A stretch of DNA of 64,000 bases from Arenibacter latericius DSM 15913 (GTDB taxonomy: Bacteria > Bacteroidota > Bacteroidia > Flavobacteriales > Flavobacteriaceae), in NCBI RefSeq assembly GCF_000424985.1, contig NZ_AUKX01000006.1:20755-84754 (forward strand). The letters run 5' to 3'. The translations under genes were made by a program, and so were the position numbers. The notes beneath the pieces were generated by a model. The model worked only from the letters and a program-made list of their open reading frames with translations, made no database searches and was not told the origin of the DNA. Below are positions 41,844 through 50,740 of this stretch, piece after piece (positions within the stretch are counted from its first letter, which is position 1; every line of letters starts with the position of its first letter).

Positions 41844-42167
41844 TTATTTAATTACCAATTTTCTGGTCATTACTTTTAGATTTTCCGTAACCTGAAGCGC
41901 ATAAACTCCAGGGGCTAGTTTGGAAACATTTAAATGTGGGGTGGCAATTTTTTCTTGTAATACTAAGGCCCCAAAGATATCGTAGATAACGATTTCTTTT
42001 TTCGCATTGTCTTTTGTAGTGATATATACCTTACCATCATAGGATGGATTAGGATATAATTTAAAATTAAGGGTAGGGGTTTCCTTGTTATCTGAGTGAT
42101 TGGTATTTTCCTGTGCTGTTAGGGCAATGGTAAATAGTGTAAAAACTAGGGTGCAAAGTACTTTCAT
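41844..42167 (-). CDS. Tiny secreted protein consisting of a T9SS type A sorting domain (copy 1)
   Basis: 107 residues: a signal peptide (MKVLCTLVFTLFTIALTAQ), a 17-residue linker and a type A T9SS C-terminal domain (FKLYPNPSYDGKVYITT, IVIYDIFGALVLQEKI, LAPGVYALQVTENLKVMTRK, ending LVIK). Normally this domain is the tail of a much larger cargo; here nothing precedes it. It should be exported, passed through the type IX translocon and perhaps attached to the surface. It is a paralogue of the gene just upstream and lies at the end of a leftward run with a TonB receptor. Confidence 0.88.
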   Translation of the reverse strand: MKVLCTLVFTLFTIALTAQENTNHSDNKETPTLNFKLYPNPSYDGKVYITTKDNAKKEIVIYDIFGALVLQEKIATPHLNVSKLAPGVYALQVTENLKVMTRKLVIK

Positions 42168-42325
42168 GGTTGCTATTGATTTGGGGTAAATAACCTAAAT
42201 ATAAAGCAACAATAATAGGACTAGATTAGTTTGTTGTAAACGGACGGATTTTGTATATCAAAATCGTTTTTAAACTCAATACTGCTCTTAATCGTTTAAA
42301 GTGAGGTGGTTATGTTCTGAGGAAT

Positions 42326-42637
42326 TTACTTAATGATTAATTTACGGGTGGCGGTTTTGTTATTTTCCGTTACCCTTAACATGTACACCCCAGAATCTAG
42401 ATTGTCTAATTTTAGTTCCATTCCCAAAAGTGTAGTTTCTAAAACCATGCTACCGAAAATATCAAAAATAAGCACCTTTTTTGGGGCTTTTAAAGTAGTG
42501 CTAATATAAACCCTGCCATTGGTAGCCGGATTTGGATATAGCTTGAAGCCATCAATATCCCCGCTTTTCCCTTTGGAATCTTGTCCATAGGAAAAAGAAA
42601 GAAATAAGAATGTTACAATTAAGTAAAGTTGCTTCAT
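42326..42637 (-). CDS. Tiny secreted protein consisting of a T9SS type A sorting domain (copy 2)
   Basis: 103 residues: signal peptide (MKQLYLIVTFLFLSFSYGQ), a linker of about 11 residues and the T9SS domain (GFKLYPNPATNGRVYIST, VLIFDIFGSMVLETTL, LDSGVYMLRVTENNKTATRK, ending LIIK). It lacks a passenger domain and is clearly related to the next gene downstream. A leftward terminator separates it from the TonB receptor, so it may have its own promoter, though no TAnnTTTG box is obvious. Confidence 0.88.
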   Translation of the reverse strand: MKQLYLIVTFLFLSFSYGQDSKGKSGDIDGFKLYPNPATNGRVYISTTLKAPKKVLIFDIFGSMVLETTLLGMELKLDNLDSGVYMLRVTENNKTATRKLIIK

Positions 42638-42773
42638 ATAAATTGGATAGACAGCAAATTGTTTATATACAAATGTAATAAATTTTGGGACAGAACGTTA
42701 GGTGTCAGACATTTTTAGGGAATTGATAAATTGATTACAGGTTAAACGTATTAATCTTGTAAGTATTTACTGT

Positions 42774-42817
42774 AAAAAAGCGAAGCTATCTTTTGAGTAG
42801 GATGGATAGCTTCGCTT
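42774..42817 (-). terminator. Terminator of the TonB receptor gene (leftward)
   Basis: AAGCGAAGCTATC (42778-42790) pairs perfectly with GATAGCTTCGCTT (42805-42817). On the minus strand the hairpin is followed by six Ts (42774-42779 on the plus strand are As). Confidence 0.88.
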
Positions 42818-42863
42818 GCAAATAAAATGTAATCTTATTTGGGTTTAAACATATCTAAGTGTA

Positions 42864-45686
42864 TTAGAATTTTATACTGTATCCAAGAGAAAATGTCCTT
42901 CCGGGTTTCCTTTTTGAAAAGGTCTTGTTTGTGGCTCCGTAAGATTCATATTCGCTAACAATACTATCATCTAGCAGATTTTCTACTTTAAAGCTTATGC
43001 TTTGCTCTTTATTAGCTCCAAAGCTTTTAGAAAAATTAAAGTTTAAATGATTAAAAGGCATTGTATATACGTCTGGAACAAAACCGTTACCAACTACTTG
43101 TAACGTTTTCCCTTGAACATTGTAACTGAGACTTAAATGTACTCCATTCTCTTCTCCTTTGTAATGTAATCCGGTATTGATCATATACGGGGATTGTCCC
43201 TGTAGTTCCCTGTCTTTGCCTAATTTTTCTCCATCTCTAAGTCCTAGTTCTCTAAGCTTACGCTCACTTTCTCCATATTTTTGTGTTGATTTTATTAACG
43301 AGGTGTTTACGTTAAAACTAAAATTGGAAAGGCTAGCAGCTACAAATCCTAAGTTTTTTCGCATTTCAAATTCCAATCCTACAACTTTCGCATCACCTAA
43401 ATTTTTAGGAGTAAAATTATCTGATGACGACTCAAAATAGGTAAGTTCTATAGGGTCGGTAAACGTTTTATAAAAACTACTTAGGGCAATCATTTCGGCA
43501 CCTTCCCCAAACCATTCCATTCTAAAATCGAAGTTGTTTATATATGTGGGCTTCAAGTCAATATTCCCTATAAAGGTATTATTAGACAAGGGGTCGTATA
43601 TTTTAGCAATAGACGCTTCTTTAAAGGAAGGTCTTGCCGTGGTTAGCGCATAGGAACCCCTTAAATTTATGTTTTCATTTAGTTCATAAATTAAATTAGC
43701 AGTAGGAAAAATATCTAGCTTATCTATGATACGCTCGTTATTATAGATTACTTTTTGTGGATCGTTAATGTCCTTATTATCTTCCCCTGTATATCTAGAT
43801 ACAAATTGCTCTGCCCTTATTCCTAGGATGGTTCGTAATTTTTGACCAATCTTAAATTCATTAGAAATATACCCTGCAATGTGTTGTTGCTTGGCCTGGT
43901 ACATATTAGCAGGCTCGGAAATGGAGATGTCCGGATCTATATAGCTACCAGAATTGTTATTAACTGTCCATAGGTTTTCATCAAGTAGTATATTATCTGC
44001 AATACCGTTGAATTTCGAGGTTTGACTATTGTTTTCTATTTCGAAATTTAAAATGCCGAAATCTCGATCCTTATACGCTCCATATGCACCAAATTTCAAT
44101 TTGGCATCTCGGTTAAAAAACTGATATCTTTTGGTTAAGTCCAATTTTGCTATAGCATTCACCTCTTCTAAATCCCTCCATATTCTTTTAGGTTGATTGT
44201 TCTGAGGAATGCTATAGACGCCATCTTCTACTCTAAATGAAGTTGTTCTAATGTCTTTATCTTGAATTTTAGAAAGGGTAGGACTTAAGGTCCACTCTGT
44301 AGTCCAAGAAGCATCAGAGCTATTGTGAATACCAGAAAGCTGTAGATTGGATATTGCCCTTTGGGTATATTCCAAGTTGTCTTTAGAAAAGTTCACAAAA
44401 TCGGAAAAATTTAAGCTTTGGCGGAAATAACCGGCTGTAGATTCTCCATTTTGTAAATGTAACATATTAAGCTTGTATTTAGATCTTTTAGTTTTAAATG
44501 AAGTGCCTAAAAGTCCGCTAATTAGCACATTGTGCTTACCTAAATCTCCATTCTGAGTTCTATCTGTTTCTAGTTCAAAAACGGAAGTATCCGCATTCCT
44601 TCTGTAAAAATTGTTTTCAGCACTCTCATAAAAGGTTGTTTTATTTTTGTAGGATATAGAACCAAAAAAACCAATTTTGTTTTCACTTTCTCCTATTTGA
44701 TATTGATTTCCAGTGGTGAAGCCCAAGCTGTAGTCCATTCCGCTTTTTTCTCGCATAGCAGATAGTGTTGGATTAAATTTCTTGGTGATAGCCGTTAATA
44801 ATGGGTTGTACTCAAAAGTGTTAGGGATATATTGGTTACGATTGATTGGAACGCTTCTAGTGCCATTGTCAAAACCTAAGAAATCAGTAGAACTGCCTTT
44901 GTAGCTTAAATAGTTCGAATTAAAGTGCATATCTGGGTTGTAACTACCACCTAGAGAGAGACTATGTTCTTTTTTGGTAGGGTAGTCTTTGGTGACAATA
45001 TTTACGATTCCTCCAGTGAAATCTGCCGGCAAATCTGCGGAGGCCGATTTAAGGATTAATATATTGTCGATGATATTGGTGGGGAATATATCGAGCTGAA
45101 TTGTATTTCTATCAGGATCAAGACCAGGTATATCCACACCATTTAAAATAGATTTGGTGTAACGATCACCTAGCCCCCTAACATATACATACTTTCCGCC
45201 TTGTACAGATACCCCTGGAACGCTTTTGATGGCACTGGCCACATCGCCAGATCCCATTTTTTTAAAAGATTCCGCAGAGAGTCCGTCCAATAGGTTAACG
45301 GCTCTTTTTTGGATTCCTAATACAGATTTCTCGGTATTCTTTTTAACACTTACTGAAACTACTACTTCGTCCAGACCTTCAGCAGATGTTTCTAAGGTAA
45401 CATCTAATTTTATAGTTTCTTGTTTAGAAACTACAATGTCTGTAACTTCTACTGTTTTATAACCTAGATAGGAGAATGCAAGGGAGTAGGTACCTTCCTC
45501 TAGCGCTAACTTATACTTGCCGTCAAAGTCAGAAGTGGTCCCAACACTGGTCCCCTTAACAATTATATTGGCAAATGGTACTGGATCTTGGAAATCTGCA
45601 TCTATAAGAGAGCCGACAACTTCACCGCCTTGGGAATATATAAGTTGAAATAGGAAGTAGGTAAGAATAGAGAGTTTAAATTTCAT
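42864..45686 (-). CDS. TonB-dependent receptor with carboxypeptidase-D-like N-terminal domain
   Basis: 940 residues from the ATG at 45684-45686 (MKFKLSILTYFLFQLIYSQG signal peptide). A carboxypeptidase-regulatory-like beta domain (about 22-100: GSLIDADFQDPVPFANIIVK, FDGKYKLALEEGTYSLAFSY) precedes the plug (LDEVVVSVSVKK, SAIKSVPGVSVQGGKYVYVR, FTGGIVNIVTKDYP) and a beta-barrel ending in PGRTFSLGYSIKF. The first gene of the run encodes a beta-helix lipoprotein, not a SusD protein, so this is not a standard glycan utilisation pair. The substrate is unknown. The adjacent PhoB/PhoR-like pair makes a phosphorus source a candidate. Confidence 0.9.
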   Translation of the reverse strand: MKFKLSILTYFLFQLIYSQGGEVVGSLIDADFQDPVPFANIIVKGTSVGTTSDFDGKYKLALEEGTYSLAFSYLGYKTVEVTDIVVSKQETIKLDVTLETSAEGLDEVVVSVSVKKNTEKSVLGIQKRAVNLLDGLSAESFKKMGSGDVASAIKSVPGVSVQGGKYVYVRGLGDRYTKSILNGVDIPGLDPDRNTIQLDIFPTNIIDNILILKSASADLPADFTGGIVNIVTKDYPTKKEHSLSLGGSYNPDMHFNSNYLSYKGSSTDFLGFDNGTRSVPINRNQYIPNTFEYNPLLTAITKKFNPTLSAMREKSGMDYSLGFTTGNQYQIGESENKIGFFGSISYKNKTTFYESAENNFYRRNADTSVFELETDRTQNGDLGKHNVLISGLLGTSFKTKRSKYKLNMLHLQNGESTAGYFRQSLNFSDFVNFSKDNLEYTQRAISNLQLSGIHNSSDASWTTEWTLSPTLSKIQDKDIRTTSFRVEDGVYSIPQNNQPKRIWRDLEEVNAIAKLDLTKRYQFFNRDAKLKFGAYGAYKDRDFGILNFEIENNSQTSKFNGIADNILLDENLWTVNNNSGSYIDPDISISEPANMYQAKQQHIAGYISNEFKIGQKLRTILGIRAEQFVSRYTGEDNKDINDPQKVIYNNERIIDKLDIFPTANLIYELNENINLRGSYALTTARPSFKEASIAKIYDPLSNNTFIGNIDLKPTYINNFDFRMEWFGEGAEMIALSSFYKTFTDPIELTYFESSSDNFTPKNLGDAKVVGLEFEMRKNLGFVAASLSNFSFNVNTSLIKSTQKYGESERKLRELGLRDGEKLGKDRELQGQSPYMINTGLHYKGEENGVHLSLSYNVQGKTLQVVGNGFVPDVYTMPFNHLNFNFSKSFGANKEQSISFKVENLLDDSIVSEYESYGATNKTFSKRKPGRTFSLGYSIKF

Positions 45687-45779
45687 GTTGAAGTTAGTTA
45701 AATTATAAAAAAGACCAATTGCCCTGATATGTTCGTTGGCGGGCAATTGGATAATAGTTTAAGAAGTTGTTGTTAAGAA

Positions 45780-47225
45780 TTAAAAGGCAGCGGCACCTTT
45801 ACTATTTGCGTAAAAAGTCCATGAGAAAACAGAGGTGTCTGCACCTACAGATTGTGCTCCTTTTTCAACTTTTGTTGTCCAAGATGCTGCTCTTTCTGTA
45901 AAAGAAGGTTCTAAGATTATTTTAGACTGCACTTCATTTCCGTTTTCATCCTTTTTTACTTTTTCAGAGAATATAGAATTGTCAAAACCTACCACTTCCC
46001 AGGCTTCAAAAATTAATTTTCCGTCCAAATAGTTTTGGGCTACATCATTAGCGTCCAATTCCACATCCTTTCCTTCTGGAAATCCATAGGCATATATATT
46101 AGAAGTAGTGCCCATGGCATTACTACGGTAATCTGCATATTCCCCGTCTGCGGCAGTTGCGCTTCCAATAATTGTAGCATTTTTTAAGGTGAAAGACCCT
46201 TCAAGTGATCCTTCTGGACCGTCTATTTCAAAAGCGTGATCAGAAGCTTCCCCTAAAATAACTACGGCATTATCTATAGTACCAGAATAAGCCTGATCTA
46301 TGTCTAAGGCATCATCACCCTGAGCCCATACTAAAAGATTGGTCGCGTCTACGGTACCTCCAAAAAACTCAATACCATCATCTACATTACCTACAATCTC
46401 AATGTGGTCTATTTTAGTGCCCTTTCCTACAGACCCTAGAGTAAGTCCGTTTATTTCATTTCCCTCTCCAATTAATGCACCTCCATGACGGATAGAGATA
46501 TATTTTAGAACTCCAGAATTGTCATTGTCATTTAAATCATCTCCAGGGCCGTAGAGACCATAAGTGTCGTCTGCAGGAATACCTTCTATCTGTACTTCTG
46601 AAACATCTCCCTTAAAGGAACCACTAGCTCTACCTAGAACAATAACACCGCCCCAAAGTCCTCTTTGGGTTTCGTCTAAGTTGGTTCCATGTTTTTGACC
46701 TACTCCTATATTATCAGCTTCTGCTGTAAAAATAATAGGCTTATCTGCGGTTCCTTCAGCCATAATCTTAGCCCCTCTCTGTACAATTAAGGCAGATGCT
46801 AAGGAACCACTACCAGGTTTTCCTTTTATAATGGTACCCGGCTCAATGGTAAGGGTTTTGCCTACTCCCACTACAACTTTACCTGCTAATAGATACATGT
46901 TGTCAGCGGTCCATGTAGTGTCTTCGCTTATCTCTCCAGAAATAGTAATTATTTCGGCACAAGAGCCTCCTATATCTATTCCGGTTTCATCCCCGTTTTG
47001 AATTCCGTCATTGCAAGTGGCAATCTCATCAACGCAAGGTTGACAGTTGGGGCCGCCGCAATCTATACCCTTTTCTCCTTGGTTGCGAATACCATCATTA
47101 CATGTGGCAACTTCATCGGCAATTGGTGGCTCGTCGTCGTTGCTACAAGAGGTGATTACAATACTGCTAAAAGCTATTGTGGCTAATAACATTTTTCTTG
47201 AATGGAATAATTGTCTAAGATTCAT
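45780..47225 (-). CDS. Beta-helix surface lipoprotein with Cys/Asp-rich repeats
   Basis: 481 residues. Lipobox VITSC (about residue 27) marks a lipoprotein. Two 24-29-residue repeats follow, CNDGIRNQGEKGIDCGGPNC and CNDGIQNGDETGIDIGG, which resemble short calcium/disulfide repeats of secreted proteins; the second has lost one Cys. The rest is a right-handed beta-helix (TLTIEPGTIIKGKPGSGS, ALIVQRGAKIMAEGTADKP, VDDGIEFFGGTVDATNLLVW, DDALDIDQAYSGTIDNAVV). Such proteins are often mis-annotated as multidrug transporters. It is encoded immediately upstream of the TonB receptor and may bind the substrate for it at the surface. Confidence 0.85.
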   Translation of the reverse strand: MNLRQLFHSRKMLLATIAFSSIVITSCSNDDEPPIADEVATCNDGIRNQGEKGIDCGGPNCQPCVDEIATCNDGIQNGDETGIDIGGSCAEIITISGEISEDTTWTADNMYLLAGKVVVGVGKTLTIEPGTIIKGKPGSGSLASALIVQRGAKIMAEGTADKPIIFTAEADNIGVGQKHGTNLDETQRGLWGGVIVLGRASGSFKGDVSEVQIEGIPADDTYGLYGPGDDLNDNDNSGVLKYISIRHGGALIGEGNEINGLTLGSVGKGTKIDHIEIVGNVDDGIEFFGGTVDATNLLVWAQGDDALDIDQAYSGTIDNAVVILGEASDHAFEIDGPEGSLEGSFTLKNATIIGSATAADGEYADYRSNAMGTTSNIYAYGFPEGKDVELDANDVAQNYLDGKLIFEAWEVVGFDNSIFSEKVKKDENGNEVQSKIILEPSFTERAASWTTKVEKGAQSVGADTSVFSWTFYANSKGAAAF

Positions 47226-47515
47226 TTTTTAATGTTTTTATCGATTTATAAAACACTGCAAAAAAATGACCTTATTGTAAAGGTGAAGTTAGATAGATAT
47301 TAAGCATCTGTTGGCTTAAGGTTATGAAAATGTTACTATATCAAGTGAAGGTTAATTGGTTGGGGGATTAGTATTATCTTTACTTCGGATAGTGAATCTC
47401 AACAGAAAGCAAGGAAAATATAATCCTATTTAAGGTGTTTAGATTTTCTACGAAATCGACAAAATAATATATCATTCCCTACAATAGGGAGCTGTAAAAC
47501 AAGTAAATTAAATAG

Positions 47516-48202
47516 ATGAAAAAGAAAGATATTAAGATACTCTTGGTAGATGATGAGCCGGATATATTAGAAATTGTAAGTTATAATCTAACTGCTGAAG
47601 GGTATAATGTCTTTACGGCAAAAAATGGGATTGAAGCTGTAGCAAAAGCAAAGAAGAAAAAACCTCATTTAATTATATTAGATGTAATGATGCCCGAAAT
47701 GGACGGGGTTGAAGCTTGTGAAATTATTCGGAAAACAACCGGCTTAGAAAACACCATTATAACCTTCCTTACCGCAAGGGGAGAAGACTATTCCCAAATG
47801 GCAGGTTTTGACGCTGGAGCAGACGACTATATAACCAAGCCTATTAGGCCTAAGCTTCTAGTGAGTAAAGTAAAAGCTTTATTGAGAAGGTTAAAGAATA
47901 GGGAGGAGGAAGAGGCAGATATCATTAATGTAGGGAATATTACCATAAATAGAGAAGAGTATAAGATTGTAAATCTGGGGGAAGAGATTATTCTGCCGAG
48001 AAAGGAATTTGAACTATTATCACTACTAACCTCTAAGCCTAATAAGGTTTTTAAAAGGGAGGTTATATTAGATAGGGTGTGGGGAAATGAAGTTGTTGTT
48101 GGGGGAAGGACCATAGATGTTCATATTCGGAAATTACGTGAGAAATTAGGAGATGATTATTTTAAGACAGTAAAAGGAGTGGGATATAAGTTTGTATTAT
48201 AA
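47516..48202 (+). CDS. OmpR/PhoB-family response regulator
   Basis: 228 residues. The receiver domain (about 6-125) has LVDDEPD, phospho-acceptor D56 in LIILDVMMPEMDG and the switch lysine in DDYITKPIRP. The winged-helix DNA-binding domain (about 135-228) has REEYKIVNLGEEIILPRKEF, GGRTIDVHIRKLREKLGDDY and VKGVGYKFVL. It resembles PhoB but has no family-specific proof of phosphate control. Its stop overlaps the kinase start by one base. It is divergent from the beta-helix/TonB genes, which are the most likely targets. Confidence 0.94.
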   Translation: MKKKDIKILLVDDEPDILEIVSYNLTAEGYNVFTAKNGIEAVAKAKKKKPHLIILDVMMPEMDGVEACEIIRKTTGLENTIITFLTARGEDYSQMAGFDAGADDYITKPIRPKLLVSKVKALLRRLKNREEEEADIINVGNITINREEYKIVNLGEEIILPRKEFELLSLLTSKPNKVFKREVILDRVWGNEVVVGGRTIDVHIRKLREKLGDDYFKTVKGVGYKFVL

Positions 48203-49257
48203 TGGGGACGAAAATTAAAAAATCGTACCGATTTGCAGTGCGCTCTAGCCTGTTGATTTCCGCGGTATTAAGCCTGTTGCTTTGGGCGTTACTATCGATA
48301 TCTGGAAAAGTATTGTGGTGGCAAATAGTTGGATTTGCCATAGGAGCTGGTATCTTTTCGTTTTTTATTCTTCAAATAAGGGTAGAGCGATTTATTTATA
48401 GTAAGATAGAGAGGATATATAAAGATGTATCCCTGCTACAATCCACTTCTTTGGCGGCTAGGACCGTTACCACTGATATGCGAACTTTGACCGAAGAGAT
48501 TGAGAAATTTGCTAAGGACAAAAAAATAGAAATAGATACCCTTAAAATTCGGGAAGAATATAGAAAAGACTTTTTAGGTAATGTTTCTCATGAATTAAAA
48601 ACGCCGCTTTTTACAGTACAGGGATATATATTAACGTTGTTAGACGGCGCAATGGAAGACAAGGCGCTGCGTAAAAAATATTTGCAGCGAGCTAGTAAAG
48701 GAGTAGAGCGGCTAATTTATATCGTCAAGGATTTAGACCTGATTACCAAACTTGAAACAGAAGGACAAAGAATGCATCTCGAGGATTTTAATATTCTGGA
48801 ATTGGTGCAAAACGTTTTTGAGCTTCTGGAAATGAAAGCTGCCAAAAAAGATATTGTCTTAAGCTTTGATAGAGAGTATAAAAAGCCCATTTATGTAAGG
48901 GCAGATAGAGAAAAAATTCAGCAAGTACTTACCAATCTCTTAGTAAACTCTATAAAATACGGGGAGAAAAATGGAACTACGGAGGTGAGTATAGAAAACT
49001 TGATTAAGAATAAGGTTATTGTAAGGGTTACGGATAACGGAGAGGGAATTTCCAAGCAGAATCTAGGAAGGATATTCGAACGATTTTACAGAGTAGATAA
49101 AAGTGGTAGTCGAGCTGAAGGCGGCTCCGGGCTTGGCCTTGCTATCGTAAAGCATATTATTGAGGCTCATGACGAGAAGATTTATGTGGAAAGCGTTCGT
49201 GATATAGGGTCAGAATTCTCTTTTACCTTAGAAAAAGCACTTCATCCTAATACCTAA
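48202..49257 (+). CDS. PhoR-like sensor histidine kinase
   Basis: 351 residues. Two membrane helices (about 14-33 and 37-57) are separated by a very short loop, so there is no periplasmic sensor domain. A linker helix follows (60-115), then HisKA with H130 (GNVSHELKTPLFTVQGYILT) and an ATPase domain (NLLVNSIKYG, DNGEGISKQ, GGSGLGLAIVKHI). The topology is that of PhoR, which senses phosphate indirectly through the Pst/PhoU complex; no pst genes are in this window. The gene starts on the last base of the response regulator stop codon. Confidence 0.93.
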   Translation: MGTKIKKSYRFAVRSSLLISAVLSLLLWALLSISGKVLWWQIVGFAIGAGIFSFFILQIRVERFIYSKIERIYKDVSLLQSTSLAARTVTTDMRTLTEEIEKFAKDKKIEIDTLKIREEYRKDFLGNVSHELKTPLFTVQGYILTLLDGAMEDKALRKKYLQRASKGVERLIYIVKDLDLITKLETEGQRMHLEDFNILELVQNVFELLEMKAAKKDIVLSFDREYKKPIYVRADREKIQQVLTNLLVNSIKYGEKNGTTEVSIENLIKNKVIVRVTDNGEGISKQNLGRIFERFYRVDKSGSRAEGGSGLGLAIVKHIIEAHDEKIYVESVRDIGSEFSFTLEKALHPNT

Positions 49258-49399
49258 AAGGGCTAATCTTGGTTTTTTATATTAGTTTTTAAATCTAATT
49301 CAAGCGTTTTTATAGTACCTGCTAGTCTAATAATAACTTTGGCGATGGTTATTTTTAATAAGAAGTTGGCGCACTGGTGATGAAGAACTTAGATTTCCT

Positions 49400-49407
49400 T
49401 AGCTTTG
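49400..49407 (+). promoter_or_regulatory. Candidate -7 box for trmB
   Basis: TAGCTTTG, 25 bases upstream of the GTG start at 49433. A second match, TAACTTTG, lies at 49334-49341. Confidence 0.4.
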
Positions 49408-49432
49408 CCAAATTATTAATTAGTTGTAATCT

Positions 49433-50104
49433 GTGGGAAGCAAAAATAAACTTAAAAGATTCAAAGAGAACGAAACCTTTGATAACGTAATTCAGCCTAC
49501 GAGGGAAGAAGTAGTAAGTGGACAATTTCAGCATAAAGGCAAGTGGAATGAGTTTTTCGGAAACAATAATCCTATTGTTTTAGAACTTGGTTGTGGAAAA
49601 GGAGAATATACCGTAGGCTTGGCAAAGCAAAATACGGAGAAGAATTTTATAGGAATAGATATAAAAGGAGCTCGATTTTGGCGAGGAGCTAAAACGGCAA
49701 TTGAAAAGGAAATAAAGAATGCCGCATTTATTCGTTCGCAGATAGAACTTATAGATCAACTTTTTGCAAAAGATGAGGTGTCCGAAATTTGGATTACCTT
49801 CCCAGATCCTCAAATTAAATATAAACGCACCAAGCATAGGTTAACCAATGCTCGTTTTTTGGAAAAATATAAGAGTATTTTAAAAGAAGAGGGTACGGTA
49901 AATTTAAAGACCGATAGTGAGTTTATGCACGGCTATACCTTAGGGCTCCTGCACGGTAGTGGTTTAGAAGTGCTTTATGCTAATCATGATGTGTATAAGA
50001 ATGAAGGTAGTCCTAAAGAAGTTCTAGAAATACAAACCTTTTATGAAAAACAGTATTTAGAGAAAGGAAAGCCAATTACCTACATTAAGTTTAGAGTGCA
50101 ATAG
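49433..50104 (+). CDS. trmB: tRNA (guanine-N7-)-methyltransferase
   Basis: 223 residues from a GTG start, which gives the usual N-terminus MGSKNKLKRFKENETF. The SAM-binding site VLELGCGKGEYTVGLA, FIGIDIKGARFWRGA, EIWITFPDPQIKYKRTKHRL (catalytic and tRNA-binding) and the C-terminal TFYEKQYLEKGKPITYIKF are present. It methylates G46 of many tRNAs. It is followed by a LysE-type gene three bases later and by the alkyltransferase-like gene, probably one operon. Confidence 0.96.
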   Translation: MGSKNKLKRFKENETFDNVIQPTREEVVSGQFQHKGKWNEFFGNNNPIVLELGCGKGEYTVGLAKQNTEKNFIGIDIKGARFWRGAKTAIEKEIKNAAFIRSQIELIDQLFAKDEVSEIWITFPDPQIKYKRTKHRLTNARFLEKYKSILKEEGTVNLKTDSEFMHGYTLGLLHGSGLEVLYANHDVYKNEGSPKEVLEIQTFYEKQYLEKGKPITYIKFRVQ

Positions 50105-50107
50105 TAT

Positions 50108-50740
50108 ATGACGCATATTTTAATTCTTTTCTTTGCCACCTTTTCAGCGGCTTTTATGGCTACAGTGCCACCAGGTTTGCTAAATATGAATGCTGCCAAA
50201 ATTAGCGTGGAAAAAGGAAAGACCAATGGTATAATTTTTAGTCTTGGCGTCTCTTGCATGATCATGGTCCAAGCCTATATTTCGGTGTTGATTTCCAAAT
50301 TTCTATTTAATCACCCAGAAATAATAGATTGGTTATTAAAGATCGCACTTGTGGTATTTGCCTTCTTTGCTATCTTCTTTTTTTTAAAGGCTAAGAATAG
50401 TGAAGAGCACGACCCTTTAGAGAAGGTAAAAGTAAGTAAGAAAAACAGCTTTTTTAAGGGGGTGTTATTAGCAGCTGTGAACCTGCTGACTATTCCGTAT
50501 TACAGTGGTCTTAACGCGATGTGGAATGCATCTGGGTGGATTAAATTCCAGTTTAAAGATATTGCAACCTTTATTTTAGCAGCAGGTTTTGGAACATTTA
50601 CTGTACTGTACTTATACACTATTTATTTTACCAAGTTAGAGGCAAAATCTAACCGCTTCTCTAAAAACTCTAATTACATTCTTAGCGTTTTAATGGCGCT
50701 TTTGCTTGTAATTACCCTGATCCGTATTTTATATACCTAA
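50108..50740 (+). CDS. LysE-family amino-acid exporter
   Basis: 210 residues, about six membrane helices. The LysE/RhtB start AAFMATVPPGLLNMNAAKIS is clear, followed by SFFKGVLLAAVNLLTIPYYSG in the second half. The family exports amino acids such as lysine, homoserine or threonine; the substrate here is unknown. The stop overlaps the start of the next gene by one base. Confidence 0.9.
   Translation: MTHILILFFATFSAAFMATVPPGLLNMNAAKISVEKGKTNGIIFSLGVSCMIMVQAYISVLISKFLFNHPEIIDWLLKIALVVFAFFAIFFFLKAKNSEEHDPLEKVKVSKKNSFFKGVLLAAVNLLTIPYYSGLNAMWNASGWIKFQFKDIATFILAAGFGTFTVLYLYTIYFTKLEAKSNRFSKNSNYILSVLMALLLVITLIRILYT

Noticed and set aside
47320-47357. Possible Pho box: GTTA motifs 11 bases apart between the beta-helix lipoprotein and the response regulator
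   Set aside because: Only two motifs have the 11-base spacing and the third is 19 bases away. That is too little in AT-rich DNA to call an operator.
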